Positions 43,171 through 52,928 are shown, counted from the first letter of the stretch. The stretch is DNA of 64,000 nt from Pseudoalteromonas galatheae (GCF_005886105.2 NZ_PNCO02000002.1:806001-870000); one strand, 5' to 3'. Numbers and translations are program-made. The notes: generated from the sequence alone by a model not told the origin.

Positions 43171-45339
43171 CTACAGTTTATTTTCAGCGAGTGCGATAAA
43201 GAAACTATAGCTTAATGCAACATCGTGAATACGCTTAAAGCGACCAGATGCACCACCGTGGCCGGCTTCCATATCGGTTTTTAGCAGCAGTAAATTATCG
43301 TCGGTTTTATATTCGCGTAGCTTAGCAACCCATTTTGCAGGCTCAAAGTATTGCACTTGAGAATCATGCAAACCCGTGGTTACAAGCAGGTTTGGATATG
43401 CTTGGGCTTTAACTTGATCATAAGGTGAGTAAGACAGCATGTAGTCAAAATATGTCTTCTCATTTGGATTACCCCATTCATCGTATTCATTTGTGGTCAG
43501 CGGTAGTGTTTCGTCTAGCATGGTATTGATCACGTCAACAAATGGTACAGCTGCATGTACACCATCGTACAACTCCGGCGCTTGGTTAATGACTGCACCC
43601 ATTAATAGGCCACCCGCGCTGCCACCTCTGGCATAAATACGTGAAGCATCACCATATTTTTGCTCAACGAGTGCTTTTGTAACGTCAACAAAGTCGTTAA
43701 AGGTGTTCTTTTTATTTAACTTTTTGCCGTCATCATACCAAGGACGGCCAAGCGTTTCTGAACCACGAATATGGGCAATCGCATAGACAAAACCACGGTC
43801 TAAAAGGCTTAAGCGGCTTATAGAGAAAGTTGGCTCAACATTAGAACCGTATGAACCATAACCGTATTGTAGTAACGGGTTAGAACCATCTTGCTTGAAC
43901 TTATCTTTACGATAAACAATTGAAACTGGTACTTTTATGCCGTCACGTGCGGTAATAAAAATACGTTCAGATTGGTAGTCTTCAGGTTTAAAGTCGCCCA
44001 ATACTTTATCTTGCTTTAGCAGTGTTTTGTCTAAACTAGCAAGGTCGACATCATACACAGAAGCTGGGGTTGTCATACTCTGATAACCAATTCTTACCGC
44101 ATTTGCGTCTAGGTTTTCGTTACCCGTTAAATAAACGGCGTAAGCCGGATCGTTAAAGGTCAATCGCTTGCTTTCGTTATTGTTTAAATTTAACACGGTG
44201 ATTTGGCTAAGGCCATTTTCACGCGTTTCGTAAACGAGGTGCTGATTAAATAGCTCAAAGCTATCTAGTTTTGCACCGGCATTGTGTGGCACGACGGTTT
44301 GCCATTTTGAAATATCACTTGCATCGCCTGCTTTAACGCGCATCAGTTTAAAGTTTACCGCGCCTTTGTTGGTGTGGATGTAATACCAGTCGCCAAGTTT
44401 AGCAATGCTATATTCGTGACCACTTTCTCTTGGAATAAAGCGCTCTGGAGTTGCCTTAGCATTATCTGCGTCTAGTAAAGAAACACCAGACGCTTCGGTA
44501 CTTGAGTGGTGAATGTATATTTTGCTCTTGTCTTTGCTCTTTGAGATATAGGTGTAATAGCTGTTATCTTTTTCTTCGTAAATCAGTTCATCTGAGCTTT
44601 GGGCTGTGCCTAGAGTATGACGGAATACTTGATAACCGAGTAAAGTAACCGGATCTTTTTTGATGTAATAGATGGTCTTGTTATCGTTAGCCCAAACAAT
44701 AGGACCTGAAGCGCCTTCAATTGTATCGTCCAATAACTTGCCTGTCGTTAAGTCTTTGATTCTAATCGTATAGATTCGACGACTTAACGTATCTTCAGCA
44801 AAGGCTAGTAGGTTTTCGTTGGTTGAAATGGAAAGACCGCCGACACCGTAATAGTTTTGACCTTCAGCACGGATATTCGCATCAAAGATAGCTTCTGCAT
44901 TTTTGCCATCTTTGTGTTCGCTGCGGTAATAAGTGAAATATTCTTTGTCACCTTCAGTGGCACTAAAATAATAGTAACTGCCGTTTAGTACCGGCACACT
45001 GCGATCATCTTTGACCACTTTGTTTTTGATTTCTTCAAATAAGGTTTGTTGGAGTTGCTCTGTGTTTACAAGCTTACTGTCGGTATAGGTATTTTCTTTG
45101 GTTAAGTGTGAAAGCACCTTTTCATCGCTTCTGGTATCGTCACGCAGCCAATGATAATTATCGATAAGTTCTTGACCGTGAATGGTCGTTTTGTGTGGAA
45201 CTTTTTCTGCAATTGGTGCCATAACAGTGGCTACCTGCTCAGCTTCTACTTTAGGTGATGTATGTTGTGACGGAGCCTCTTGGCAACCAAGTACTGCAAG
45301 CAAAGATGCAGCCACTACTGTAAATTTAAATTTCTTCAT
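43171..45339 (-). CDS. ptrB: Oligopeptidase B (S9A), lipoprotein form
   Basis: The 722-residue serine peptidase has an N-terminal beta-propeller (about residues 100-450) that limits access to small peptides and a C-terminal alpha/beta-hydrolase domain. Catalytic residues are S574 in GGSAGG, D659 in TGLHDSQVQ and H694 in EAGHGG. Oligopeptidase B cuts after Arg or Lys in peptides. The N-terminus reads LLAVLGCQ, a lipobox, so this copy should be exported and lipid-anchored, whereas the Escherichia coli enzyme is cytoplasmic. Family placement rests on the hydrolase motifs (YGSYG, AHIRGSETLGRPWYDDGK, DVINTMLDETLPLT). Confidence 0.9.
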   Translation of the reverse strand: MKKFKFTVVAASLLAVLGCQEAPSQHTSPKVEAEQVATVMAPIAEKVPHKTTIHGQELIDNYHWLRDDTRSDEKVLSHLTKENTYTDSKLVNTEQLQQTLFEEIKNKVVKDDRSVPVLNGSYYYFSATEGDKEYFTYYRSEHKDGKNAEAIFDANIRAEGQNYYGVGGLSISTNENLLAFAEDTLSRRIYTIRIKDLTTGKLLDDTIEGASGPIVWANDNKTIYYIKKDPVTLLGYQVFRHTLGTAQSSDELIYEEKDNSYYTYISKSKDKSKIYIHHSSTEASGVSLLDADNAKATPERFIPRESGHEYSIAKLGDWYYIHTNKGAVNFKLMRVKAGDASDISKWQTVVPHNAGAKLDSFELFNQHLVYETRENGLSQITVLNLNNNESKRLTFNDPAYAVYLTGNENLDANAVRIGYQSMTTPASVYDVDLASLDKTLLKQDKVLGDFKPEDYQSERIFITARDGIKVPVSIVYRKDKFKQDGSNPLLQYGYGSYGSNVEPTFSISRLSLLDRGFVYAIAHIRGSETLGRPWYDDGKKLNKKNTFNDFVDVTKALVEQKYGDASRIYARGGSAGGLLMGAVINQAPELYDGVHAAVPFVDVINTMLDETLPLTTNEYDEWGNPNEKTYFDYMLSYSPYDQVKAQAYPNLLVTTGLHDSQVQYFEPAKWVAKLREYKTDDNLLLLKTDMEAGHGGASGRFKRIHDVALSYSFFIALAENKL

Positions 45340-45456
45340 TTGTTGTTCTTGTATAATAAATCAATCGCCCCAGTCTAAACTAGTTCTCATTATGAGGACA
45401 ACTAATTGAGACGATATTTTGTAACAATCGTGGAAAATAAGATGTTAGTTTTTCAA

Positions 45457-47409
45457 CTAGTCAATATCAAAACGTCCAACTAAACGCTCTAGATCTTTTG
45501 CTAAATCAACTAATTGGTCTGCGCCTGCGTTTAATGCCGCAGTCTCTTCACCGACTTGCCTTACAGAAACATCAACCGAGTCGATTAACCGTCTTGTATG
45601 ACCCGCATTCTCCCCCTGCAATGAGGCTTGTGACGCTATATTCGAAACAGATGCTTTAATTCTTGACACTGCCTGCGCGATATCAGCAAACGCTTGTTGA
45701 GCGCTTTGTGATTGTTTGATAGTTGTCTCAGATTCGCTTACGCTTGACGTCATTTGGGCTGATACCGCCCTAGTTTGCGCAATGAGGTTGGTTAACACTT
45801 GCTCTATTTCTTGCGTAGCATCATGCGAGCGCTGTGCAAGCGTTCTTACTTCATCAGCAACCACTGCAAAGCCTCGGCCTTGTTCACCAGCACGAGCAGC
45901 TTCGATCGCTGCATTTAATGCCAAAAGGTTAGTCTGCTCTGCGATAGAACGGATCACGCCTAAAATGTTCGTGATATCTTGGCTTTCGCTTTCGAGTTGG
46001 TTCATGGCGTTGGCGGACTCAGCCAACGAATGATTGAGCCTCGCAACCTGCGATACCGTGCTTTCGATCGTGCTATTACCACGCTGGGCGTGATCGTCTG
46101 CAGTGACAACATCCTCCAAAGTATGACCGCAGCTTTCACTGATCTGTGCAGCAAGTTGCTCCACAGTTTCAGTGGTCGTGGTAGCACTGGCGGAGTCTTC
46201 AGCCTGCGCATGGCATTGATTACGGATATCATTGATACTCTTTTGTGACCCTAATGCAGCATCATTCAACGTTGAGGCATTACTTTGAATATCTTTCACG
46301 AGCGCATTAATTGAGTCCAAGAATTTATTGAACCATGCGGCCAACTCTCCAATTTCATCGTTGGTGACTACTTTTAAACGTTTGGAAAGATTGCCTTCAC
46401 CTTGTGCTATTTCTTTCAAACCTTCAGACACCATTTCGATAGGCTCAACTATCTTGTTGGCAAGCGTTATTGCGATAATAATAAACAAAATTACCATGAT
46501 GACCGCGATAATAGTGATACTAATCGTCATATCTAAAGCTGAAGCTAAGATTTCATCTTCATCGATCACTGCGATAAATTGCCAGCCGAGTGTGTCAGAG
46601 CGATAAATCTTAGCATTATAAGTCTTATTGTCTGTTTCGATAGTGAGATAGGGTTCATTTGTGGCGCTGCGAATGGCTTTGTAAAGTGGGCTGGTGAGAT
46701 CTTTAATGTGTTTAAAGTTATTATTTTTATTTTTTGGATCGGCAAGTACAGTGCCTTCGGCATCAAGAAGAATTAAATACCCAGACTCCCCAAGACGAAT
46801 ATTGCTAACGATATCGGTCAGTGTAGCAAGCGTTACATCTAATGATTGCACGCCAATTACTTTGCCGTCACGTTTTATACCTGTGGCAACAGAAACCATA
46901 GCTTGTCCTGTTACTCCTTGGTAAGGCTCAGTAAGAATAACCTTGCTAGGATCTTTAGAGGCATTTTGATACCAAGGCCGTTTTCTTGGATCGTAATTGC
47001 CAAGGGGTTCCGCAGGATACTGAATAAAACCTCCGGATCCAGTGCCAAGATATACAAACAATAATTCTTCGTGGGTTTGTCCAAATGCACGGTAAAGCTC
47101 AAAAATATTGCTTTCGGTTTGACCATTTTGTAGCGGAGTCATCGGTTTTTCAGCACCAAAATAAGTGGTGGTATCTTGACCCACCTGTTGCACGGCCTTG
47201 GACTCGGCGAGGAAGCGCGCATTTTTCTTCATCTGTTCAAAAAACAGTACAAAAGACTGTTCGGCTTGTCTTATCTCATTGCCAGAAGCATCAAGGAATT
47301 TATCAAGAGAGTCTCTTTTGGTCTGAGAAATGCTGACCACAGAAATCGCTAAAATAGGAATGATCACAGTGAGAACAAAGCTAATAATGAGCTTTTTGCG
47401 CATTTTCAT
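45457..47409 (-). CDS. Methyl-accepting chemotaxis protein with dCache sensor
   Basis: The 650-residue receptor has a first membrane helix (about residues 7-28) and a periplasmic dCache domain (about 35-280) carrying [20 protein letters not shown] and [14 protein letters not shown], as in amino-acid or amine sensors. A second helix (about 285-310), a HAMP domain and the signalling hairpin follow. The tip is conserved ([35 protein letters not shown]). It transmits ligand binding to CheA. I chose ATG 47409 with AAGGG 8 bases upstream; the frame continues upstream to 47550 without a ribosome site. It lies behind the glr operon on the same strand, past a hairpin at 47483-47500. Confidence 0.9.
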   Translation of the reverse strand: MKMRKKLIISFVLTVIIPILAISVVSISQTKRDSLDKFLDASGNEIRQAEQSFVLFFEQMKKNARFLAESKAVQQVGQDTTTYFGAEKPMTPLQNGQTESNIFELYRAFGQTHEELLFVYLGTGSGGFIQYPAEPLGNYDPRKRPWYQNASKDPSKVILTEPYQGVTGQAMVSVATGIKRDGKVIGVQSLDVTLATLTDIVSNIRLGESGYLILLDAEGTVLADPKNKNNNFKHIKDLTSPLYKAIRSATNEPYLTIETDNKTYNAKIYRSDTLGWQFIAVIDEDEILASALDMTISITIIAVIMVILFIIIAITLANKIVEPIEMVSEGLKEIAQGEGNLSKRLKVVTNDEIGELAAWFNKFLDSINALVKDIQSNASTLNDAALGSQKSINDIRNQCHAQAEDSASATTTTETVEQLAAQISESCGHTLEDVVTADDHAQRGNSTIESTVSQVARLNHSLAESANAMNQLESESQDITNILGVIRSIAEQTNLLALNAAIEAARAGEQGRGFAVVADEVRTLAQRSHDATQEIEQVLTNLIAQTRAVSAQMTSSVSESETTIKQSQSAQQAFADIAQAVSRIKASVSNIASQASLQGENAGHTRRLIDSVDVSVRQVGEETAALNAGADQLVDLAKDLERLVGRFDID

Positions 47410-47482
47410 ACAGACAACCCTTAAATATCCGAGTGTTTTTATTATGCTCCTAGAGGGAGCGTATATTCTCAGGGTAAAATCT

Positions 47483-47500
47483 GAGCCACGGGCGTGGCTC
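47483..47500 (-). terminator. Hairpin behind the glr operon
   Basis: A perfect 8-bp GC-rich stem (GAGCCACG and complement) with a 2-base spacer lies 93 bases past the glrR stop and 74 bases before the chemoreceptor start. On the minus strand it is followed by AGATTTTACC, so termination may be partial. Confidence 0.5.
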
Positions 47501-47592
47501 GTTAAAGTCTGTATTATAAGCACGTTGCAGTGGCAGATTTCACCAGTCAAGGCGCTTCAGAAATTAAAACTAATGTTACCCCTCTAATAGGT

Positions 47593-48921
47593 TTAGCATT
47601 GGATCTCATGTTTTTTAAGTAATTTATAAAAATCAGAGCGATTACGTTGTGCAAGTTTTGCAGCTTCCGACACATTCCCTTCGCAAAGTGCCAGTACTTT
47701 TTGGATGTAGTCATACTCAAACTGACGTTTCGCTTCATTTAATCCTGTAAACGCATTCTGCTCTTTATCTTTAGGCAGGGCTTTTTGTACGATATCTTCA
47801 GTGATCATTTTACCAGGCGTAATAGCAACACAATGCTCCACGATATTATGGAGCTGACGGATGTTGCCCGGCCAATGGTAATTCAACAAGTGCGTAATAC
47901 TTTGTTGGTTAAATTGCTTTTCGCCATCGCTAAGTGTACTTAAGAAGCGTGATGCAAGTAGTGGAATATCTTCCAATCGCTCTCTTAAGCTTGGGATTTC
48001 AACAGACACCACGTTTAAGCGATAGTATAAATCTTCACGAAACTGCTTTTCCGCAACGGCGCTTTGAATGTTCTTATGGCTTGCAGAGACAAAACGAACA
48101 TTGACCTTATGCTCGGTTTGGCCGCCCACCGGACGAACGGTTCGTTCTTGTAAAACACGCAGTAGTTTAACTTGCAAATCAAGCGGCATATCACCAATTT
48201 CATCGAGGAATAGGGTGCCGCCATCTGCCGCTTGTACTAAACCCTCTTTGTCGCCCACCGCGCCGGTAAACGCCCCTTTTTTATGGCCGAAGAGCTCAGA
48301 CTCCAATAGGTGAGCGGGCATTGCGCCACAGTTAATCGCAATAAATGGGCCTTGCGCCTGATTACTGGCTAAATGGATTGCTTTTGCTGTCACTTCTTTA
48401 CCGGTACCGCTCTCGCCTTGAATAAGAATATTTGCGTTACTGCTGGCAAGCGCTTGAATTTGCTGCACCAATTGACGCATTGCGGCACTTTGGAATAACA
48501 ACCCATGGAAGTTATTTGGATCCGAAGTTTGTGCAGTTCTTACTTTTCCTGCAAGCGCTTCATTGATGACATCGAGCATTTGCTGAGAGTCAATGGGTTT
48601 GGTTAAAAAGCTCACAAAGCCCTGTTGCATGGCATCTACAGCGTCTGGAATTGAGCCGTGAGCAGTCATCATTACAACGGGCATGCCTGTGTAATACTTC
48701 TTTATTTGCTCATTAAGTTCAAAGCCATTCATGTGCGCCATTTTCAAATCGGTGATGACCAAGTCGATAGGCATTTGCTTGAGGATATTTAACGCTTGCG
48801 TACCGCGATGCGCAACTTCAACTTCGTAGCCATGGCTTTCTAAACGCATTGCCAATAGCTCAGTTAAAGACGTATCGTCATCCACTAAAAGTAACTTTGC
48901 GCCCAGTGGTGTCTGACTCAT
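47593..48921 (-). CDS. glrR: Sigma-54-dependent response regulator GlrR (QseF)
   Basis: The 442-residue protein has a receiver domain (about residues 8-122, phosphoacceptor D58 in VITDLKM), a sigma-54 AAA+ domain (about 140-370; Walker [15 protein letters not shown] loop for sigma-54 contact, Walker [12 protein letters not shown]) and a Fis-type helix-turn-helix at the end ([20 protein letters not shown]). Phosphorylated GlrR binds upstream sites and opens sigma-54 promoters, in E. coli at the small RNA gene glmY. Its ATG overlaps the end of the qseG-like gene by four bases, and it is the third gene of the glrK-qseG-glrR operon. Confidence 0.93.
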   Translation of the reverse strand: MSQTPLGAKLLLVDDDTSLTELLAMRLESHGYEVEVAHRGTQALNILKQMPIDLVITDLKMAHMNGFELNEQIKKYYTGMPVVMMTAHGSIPDAVDAMQQGFVSFLTKPIDSQQMLDVINEALAGKVRTAQTSDPNNFHGLLFQSAAMRQLVQQIQALASSNANILIQGESGTGKEVTAKAIHLASNQAQGPFIAINCGAMPAHLLESELFGHKKGAFTGAVGDKEGLVQAADGGTLFLDEIGDMPLDLQVKLLRVLQERTVRPVGGQTEHKVNVRFVSASHKNIQSAVAEKQFREDLYYRLNVVSVEIPSLRERLEDIPLLASRFLSTLSDGEKQFNQQSITHLLNYHWPGNIRQLHNIVEHCVAITPGKMITEDIVQKALPKDKEQNAFTGLNEAKRQFEYDYIQKVLALCEGNVSEAAKLAQRNRSDFYKLLKKHEIQC

Positions 48922-49454
48922 AGTGAATCCTCCTCAAGTGATGGGGTTTCAGAAAGATCGGTTTCTAAACGTTGTTTTTCTATGTCGGCAAGCTTTTGCT
49001 TTAGTTCGGCAAGCTGCTTTTGTGTTTGTAACAATTGCTCTTGGTGCTGTTGCGCCTTGTTGTCAGCGTAATAATTACTGATTTTTTGCTCACGAAGACT
49101 TTGAGTATGCCAAGCTAATGATTCAAACCAAATGTTGTAATCTTCTGGCCAATAATCTTGTAGTTTTACTTCTTCAATGGCTTTAAGTTGCTTGGTGGTT
49201 GAGTCTGTACCGCAATAGGTGTGAATAAAGCCTTGTAAGTGCAGCGCGCCTTTGTAGTAATCGTTAAATGTCACGTTATGTTTTTTAGCGCATTGGCTGA
49301 CTAAGGCTTTGATCAACTCAGTTAAAGGCACAAACTTTGCGCTGGTTTCTGTTTTTACAGGACCAATAAATTGCTTCGTTTGCTCGACGTTTTGCTCCGT
49401 TGTGGCACAACCACCGAGCAAAAATAGCGTGATACTTAATGCGATGTATTTCAT
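48918..49454 (-). CDS. qseG: QseG-like outer-membrane lipoprotein
   Basis: The 178-residue protein has a lipoprotein signal with lipobox FLLGGC. A helical region follows, ending in a long coiled coil (about residues 130-165, LLQTQKQLAELKQKLADIEK). Position and type fit QseG, the lipoprotein between the sensor and regulator genes in the glr operon, which in E. coli promotes kinase activity. Sequence similarity to E. coli QseG is not evident to me, so the name rests on synteny. ATG 49454 has AAGGGA 7-12 bases upstream. It overlaps both neighbours by four bases (ATGA type), implying translational coupling of all three genes. Confidence 0.75.
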   Translation of the reverse strand: MKYIALSITLFLLGGCATTEQNVEQTKQFIGPVKTETSAKFVPLTELIKALVSQCAKKHNVTFNDYYKGALHLQGFIHTYCGTDSTTKQLKAIEEVKLQDYWPEDYNIWFESLAWHTQSLREQKISNYYADNKAQQHQEQLLQTQKQLAELKQKLADIEKQRLETDLSETPSLEEDSL

Positions 49455-50821
49455 TTTGGATCCCTTTTTGGAAAGGCGACTTGAATACTGGCTCCAGACT
49501 CTACTGATAACCATTTCACATAGCCTTTTAATTGCTTCACACACTCAGAGACAATGGCTAAACCTAAGCCACTGCCATTATTATTTTTATTTTTCTCACC
49601 GCGAACAAATGGCTGGAATAGTGAGTCGGCTTCATTGATGTCGATGCCATCACCGTCGTCACGGACTATCAACAATACTTCGCCATTTTGTTCTTCAATT
49701 GAAATAGTGACATTGCTTTTAGCGTGATCAATGGCATTGCTCACTAACTGAGTTAACACTAATTTGCACGGAAGATACGGCACTTTTAGGTCATCATGAT
49801 TTTGCCAGTTCACTATCACATCAGTCTTTCCTAGCTTATCGCTAAGATGCTTTGAGACTTCTGCTTGGATAAGATTCATTTCGGCGTCGTGATGTAGGCT
49901 ATCAGGGTGACTGGCCGCGCTATAGCTGAGCAAATCATCGATCAATGATCCAAGCTTTGCAACAGAGTTTTCCATAATGATGAGAATACGTTGTTGTTTT
50001 GGATTAACATCTCCAAGCAATCCACTATTTAATAAGCTGCTTCCTTCGTTAAGCGATGCCAAAGGGGTTTTAAGTTCATGAGTAACATGGCGCAAGAAGG
50101 TTTCTTTTTGTTGTTGAATACGTTTAAGTTCGAGCCTTAACCAATTTAACCTGTCGCCTAATTGCTGCAATTCATGGCTGCCAGAGAGTTCTACCGACTT
50201 ATCAAAATTACCTTTACCTACCTCAGATACCGCCGATTCTACCTGATTAAGCTGCTGACAAATCCGGTTGATCAAAAAGATGCTGATCACGACAAGGGTG
50301 GGTAGCAAGACAACGAGACCAAACATAAACCATGTTTGCAGCTGCACGAAATGGGCTTCTTGATCAGATAAGCGCTTATTAAGTGTTTGCTGAAAGCTTT
50401 CCTCGAATTGATTAAGTACCTTAACCAATTGCTGAAACTCTTCAGCTTTTGAAGTGGCATTGATCTCATCTGGAGCGAACTGTCGCCATTTAGCAACAAA
50501 CAGCGAATCGGGCAGGTTTATTTTCAATAATTGAATACGTTTTTTGGTGTTTTGCCACTTCTGCTCGATGCTTTCTTGCAGCGTTTCACTTTGCAGCAGC
50601 TGATTATTTTGCAACGCTTTTTCAAGCGCACTGATATCTGCTTTTATAAAATTGTACTCAAGAATAAGTTTTTGATTTTTATTATAAATATCCTGCGTTT
50701 TTTGTTGGTTTTTGGACAGTGCTTGGGCGTACCATAAAGTCAGTGTGAGTATTGGAAGCACACCAATAAACATGGCAATAAGTGCCTGTTTTTGTAATGA
50801 CTGAGAAAAAATTTTTTTCAC
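49451..50821 (-). CDS. glrK: Sensor histidine kinase GlrK (QseE)
   Basis: The 456-residue kinase has two membrane helices (about residues 11-35 and 163-187) enclosing a periplasmic helical sensor of about 130 residues, a HAMP domain and the kinase core. The phosphorylation site is H248 in RHVTHELKTPLASL, followed by VSNAIDHAKSN (N box) and DDGDGIDINEADSLF (G1), then GSGLGLAIV (G2). It phosphorylates GlrR in response to envelope stress. The start is GTG 50821 with AAAGGA 9 bases upstream; the frame continues to a TTG at 50857 without a ribosome site. It opens the glrK-qseG-glrR operon and is divergent from the EF-hand cluster. Confidence 0.9.
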   Translation of the reverse strand: MKKIFSQSLQKQALIAMFIGVLPILTLTLWYAQALSKNQQKTQDIYNKNQKLILEYNFIKADISALEKALQNNQLLQSETLQESIEQKWQNTKKRIQLLKINLPDSLFVAKWRQFAPDEINATSKAEEFQQLVKVLNQFEESFQQTLNKRLSDQEAHFVQLQTWFMFGLVVLLPTLVVISIFLINRICQQLNQVESAVSEVGKGNFDKSVELSGSHELQQLGDRLNWLRLELKRIQQQKETFLRHVTHELKTPLASLNEGSSLLNSGLLGDVNPKQQRILIIMENSVAKLGSLIDDLLSYSAASHPDSLHHDAEMNLIQAEVSKHLSDKLGKTDVIVNWQNHDDLKVPYLPCKLVLTQLVSNAIDHAKSNVTISIEEQNGEVLLIVRDDGDGIDINEADSLFQPFVRGEKNKNNNGSGLGLAIVSECVKQLKGYVKWLSVESGASIQVAFPKRDPK

Positions 50822-50905
50822 GATGCTAAATCCTTTAAAAGGTTGCACAAGTTTCAATCAAATGGTGTTGCGAGATTTGCAAAATTTTCTACCCAAAAAT
50901 TTTCC

Positions 50906-50990
50906 TGTTGCAAGGCTGCGACAATCTAACATCAAGAAAAATAAAGATTTTTTATTTTTCGCTTTTTTAACTGTTGCCATTTAGCAACAG
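50906..50990 (+). promoter_or_regulatory. Two TGTTGC palindromes, candidate GlrR enhancer sites
   Basis: TGTTGC-N6-GCGACA (50906-50923) and TGTTGC-N6-GCAACA (50972-50989, extended by C and G to 50971-50990) are equal-spaced inverted repeats between glrK and the EF-hand genes. Their half-sites recall the TGTC-N10-11-GACA sites described for E. coli GlrR. They lie 75-160 bases upstream of the sigma-54-like promoter at 51064, the normal enhancer distance. Confidence 0.5.
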
Positions 50991-51063
50991 CCAGCCTTAA
51001 TCCAACCTTAATCTTTTCAAGTGGTTTTTCTTAACTTGTTGATAAACCGTGTTTTTTCAATTT

Positions 51064-51079
51064 TGGCATCAAAGTTGGA
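51064..51079 (+). promoter_or_regulatory. Sigma-54-like promoter of the EF-hand cluster
   Basis: TGGCAT-N5-TTGGA matches the -24/-12 consensus TGGCAC-N5-TTGCW except for the last C of the -12 GC pair (GG here). It lies 112 bases before the first EF-hand start. The spacing between the two elements is right; the -12 mismatch lowers confidence. Confidence 0.45.
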
Positions 51080-51190
51080 ATAGTTATCTCGAAAGCGAAA
51101 AACGAAACGCAAAAACAAATGCAAAATCAGTTTTTAGCTTTAATAGCAAAACGTTTAACACAGAATTTTTAATCTTATGAGGAAAGCACG

Positions 51191-51412
51191 ATGAAAAATT
51201 TAGCAATCGCAGTATCAGCAGCAGTAATGACTTTGGCATCAGTAGGTGCACACGCAAACACTGGTTTCGACAAACTAGACATGAATGGTGATGGTTATAT
51301 CTCTATTGAAGAAGCAAAAGCAGATGAAGGCCTTCTTGCTCAATTTAATGAGCTAGACGCAGACCAAGACGGTCAACTAAGCCAAGCAGAATTTGATAAC
51401 TACGAAGGTTAA
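51191..51412 (+). CDS. Secreted two-EF-hand protein, paralogue 1
   Basis: The 73-residue precursor has a signal peptide (about residues 1-22, ending AHA) and two EF-hand calcium loops: DMNGDGYISIEE (about 30-41) and DADQDGQLSQAE (about 56-67), each with acidic residues at positions 1, 3, 5 and 12 of the loop. The mature protein, about 50 residues, should bind two calcium ions in the periplasm or outside. TGAGGA precedes the ATG. It is the first of four tandem paralogues and the most divergent of them. A sigma-54-like promoter and two palindromes lie upstream. Function is unknown; calcium buffering or sensing is a guess. Confidence 0.85.
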   Translation: MKNLAIAVSAAVMTLASVGAHANTGFDKLDMNGDGYISIEEAKADEGLLAQFNELDADQDGQLSQAEFDNYEG

Positions 51413-51455
51413 TTTACCGAGTTATCACATTATTTTAATCGTTAAGGAGAAGATC

Positions 51456-51677
51456 ATGAAAAATTTACTAGCAGCACTATCAATCACAGGTATGACATTG
51501 GTTTCAGCATCGGCTATGGCGATGGACGACTTTGAAAAGTACGACACCGATGGCAGCGGCACAATCAGCATGGCTGAAGCACAGGTTAATCCTAAGTTAG
51601 CTGAGCAATTCAAGACACTTGATGTTGACGGTAACGGCGAGCTGAGTGAATCAGAGTACGAGCACTTTGAAGGCTAA
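51456..51677 (+). CDS. Secreted two-EF-hand protein, paralogue 2
   Basis: The 73-residue precursor has a signal peptide (to about residue 22) and two EF-hand loops, DTDGSGTISMAE and DVDGNGELSESE. The true start is ATG 51456, with AAGGAGA 6-12 bases upstream and alignment to its paralogues; the frame continues upstream to 51393, overlapping paralogue 1, without support. It lies 43 bases after paralogue 1. The loop DTDGSGTIS and the tail ending EHFEG closely match paralogues 3 and 4, showing recent tandem duplication. Confidence 0.85.
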   Translation: MKNLLAALSITGMTLVSASAMAMDDFEKYDTDGSGTISMAEAQVNPKLAEQFKTLDVDGNGELSESEYEHFEG

Positions 51678-51741
51678 TTTGAAAGTTTGGTATCGGTGAG
51701 TCTTCGGACTCTCCGCCAAGACGGAATTTAAGGAGAATATG

Positions 51742-51963
51742 ATGAAAAATTTACTAGTAGCAGTATCCCTTGCTGGCCTATCAATGGCGTCGGTTAACGC
51801 GATGGCCGGTGACGACTTTGCCAAATACGATGCCGATGGCAGCGGCACAATTAGCATGAGTGAAGCACAAGCACACACGGCACTTGCAGAGCAATTTAAA
51901 GAATTAGACGCTGATGCGAATGGCGAGCTAAGCGAAACAGAATTCGCAAATTTTAAAGGCTAA
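51742..51963 (+). CDS. Secreted two-EF-hand protein, paralogue 3
   Basis: The 73-residue precursor has a signal peptide (to about residue 22, ending AMA) and two EF-hand loops, DADGSGTISMSE and DADANGELSETE. In the second loop Ala stands at position 4 beside the usual Asp/Asn ligands, so calcium binding is still expected. Two consecutive ATG codons occur at 51739 and 51742; the second has the better spacing to AGGAG and matches the paralogues. A hairpin-like GAGTC/GACTC stretch (51698-51710) lies in the 64-base gap before it. Confidence 0.84.
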   Translation: MKNLLVAVSLAGLSMASVNAMAGDDFAKYDADGSGTISMSEAQAHTALAEQFKELDADANGELSETEFANFKG

Positions 51964-52021
51964 TCAATAGCCCTCCAATTTCACGAAACGAACCGTATTT
52001 AAAATTTTTGAGGAATAAATG

Positions 52022-52243
52022 ATGAAAAACGTACTAATTGCACTATCAATCACAGGTTTATCTTTCGCGTCTGTTAATGCAATGGCGGGTGAAGACTTCG
52101 CTGCGCTAGATACAGATCAAAGCGGCACAATCAGCATGAGTGAAGCACAAGCACACACTGCACTTGCAGAGCGATTTAAAGAGCTAGACGTTGATGCAAA
52201 CGGCGAGCTAAGCGAAACAGAATTCGCAAACTTCAAAGGCTAA
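52022..52243 (+). CDS. Secreted two-EF-hand protein, paralogue 4
   Basis: The 73-residue precursor is nearly the same as paralogue 3 over its second half (SGTISMSEAQAHTALAERFK and ELSETEFANFKG), with a more distinct signal peptide. The EF-hand loops are DTDQSGTISMSE and DVDANGELSETE. Again two ATG codons occur (52019 and 52022), and AGGA is best spaced for the second. It is the last gene of the cluster. The next plus-strand terminator is 300 bases downstream at 52547, so the transcript may be long. Confidence 0.84.
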   Translation: MKNVLIALSITGLSFASVNAMAGEDFAALDTDQSGTISMSEAQAHTALAERFKELDVDANGELSETEFANFKG

Positions 52244-52546
52244 TTAGAGTTCGAGAAGTAGATTTACTGCGCAAGGGAGTGACAGAGGAAAAGGAACTGA
52301 TGTCAGGGAGCAGGGAATAGAGTTCAAAGATTATGATGATTGTTGAGTTATTTGGCAACATTACTGATTTGTTCAACTAAGCGCCTTCTTTCGGGCTAGT
52401 TTAAACAAACGGTTATAAAGGAATACTTACAGCGAAGCATCGCTATCAGAATCTTTGAGCTCCAAATTGAGAGTTTGGATGTCATTAGGGAAGTTGACTG
52501 AAGGATCTGAGTCGGTAAGAGTAAGGCGGTTATTCGCACCGCACCC
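52244..52546. other. Non-coding stretch after the EF-hand cluster
   Basis: No gene is supported here on the plus strand. On the minus strand a 67-codon frame (52427-52630) has a coding-like end (ending ELKDSDSDASL) but runs through the terminator at 52547 and has no ribosome site, so I leave it uncalled. The stretch may be a long 3' leader or hold a small RNA that ends at the terminator. Beyond the terminator, 52579-52928 shows nothing. Confidence 0.35.
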
Positions 52547-52578
52547 AAAGCTTGGCTTAACAGCCAAGCTTTTTTTGT
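52547..52578 (+). terminator. Rho-independent terminator
   Basis: A perfect 10-bp stem (AAAGCTTGGC and complement) with a 6-base loop is followed by TTTTGTTTTG on the plus strand. It ends a plus-strand transcript, either the EF-hand operon or a separate small RNA. Confidence 0.82.
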
Positions 52579-52928
52579 TTTGAATGTATTGATTTTTGTA
52601 AGGTGTTAAATGTAACTCTGTGGGTAGCACTTAAAGTTGATATTTTTTCAATCATTGGCTGTGGTGGCGCTAGAATGCAGTAACCCATATCCGATCTGAT
52701 TAAAGTTCAGATAAAATATGATAGGTGGTATAAGGCAAGGAACGGTTGTTAAGACTTTAGAATTTTGACCGCCTATTGCTTTGTAACTTTCCCTGAAAGC
52801 AAAATTCTCTTCCAATACATAGCAAAATAAGTGACATGTTGACGAATCCCTAGTTTTTTCTTAATGATATTTTTGTTTTCATCAGTCTCGGTTAGCTTCT
52901 CTCGATAGCTTTTGATTTAATTACTTTT

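Noticed and set aside
50860..50905. Sigma-54 promoter for glrK on the minus strand
   Set aside because: A TTGGG...TTGC pattern is present but the -24/-12 spacing is two bases too long.
52427..52630. 67-codon minus-strand open frame
   Set aside because: It runs through a strong plus-strand terminator and starts at a GTG without a ribosome site; only its tail looks coding.
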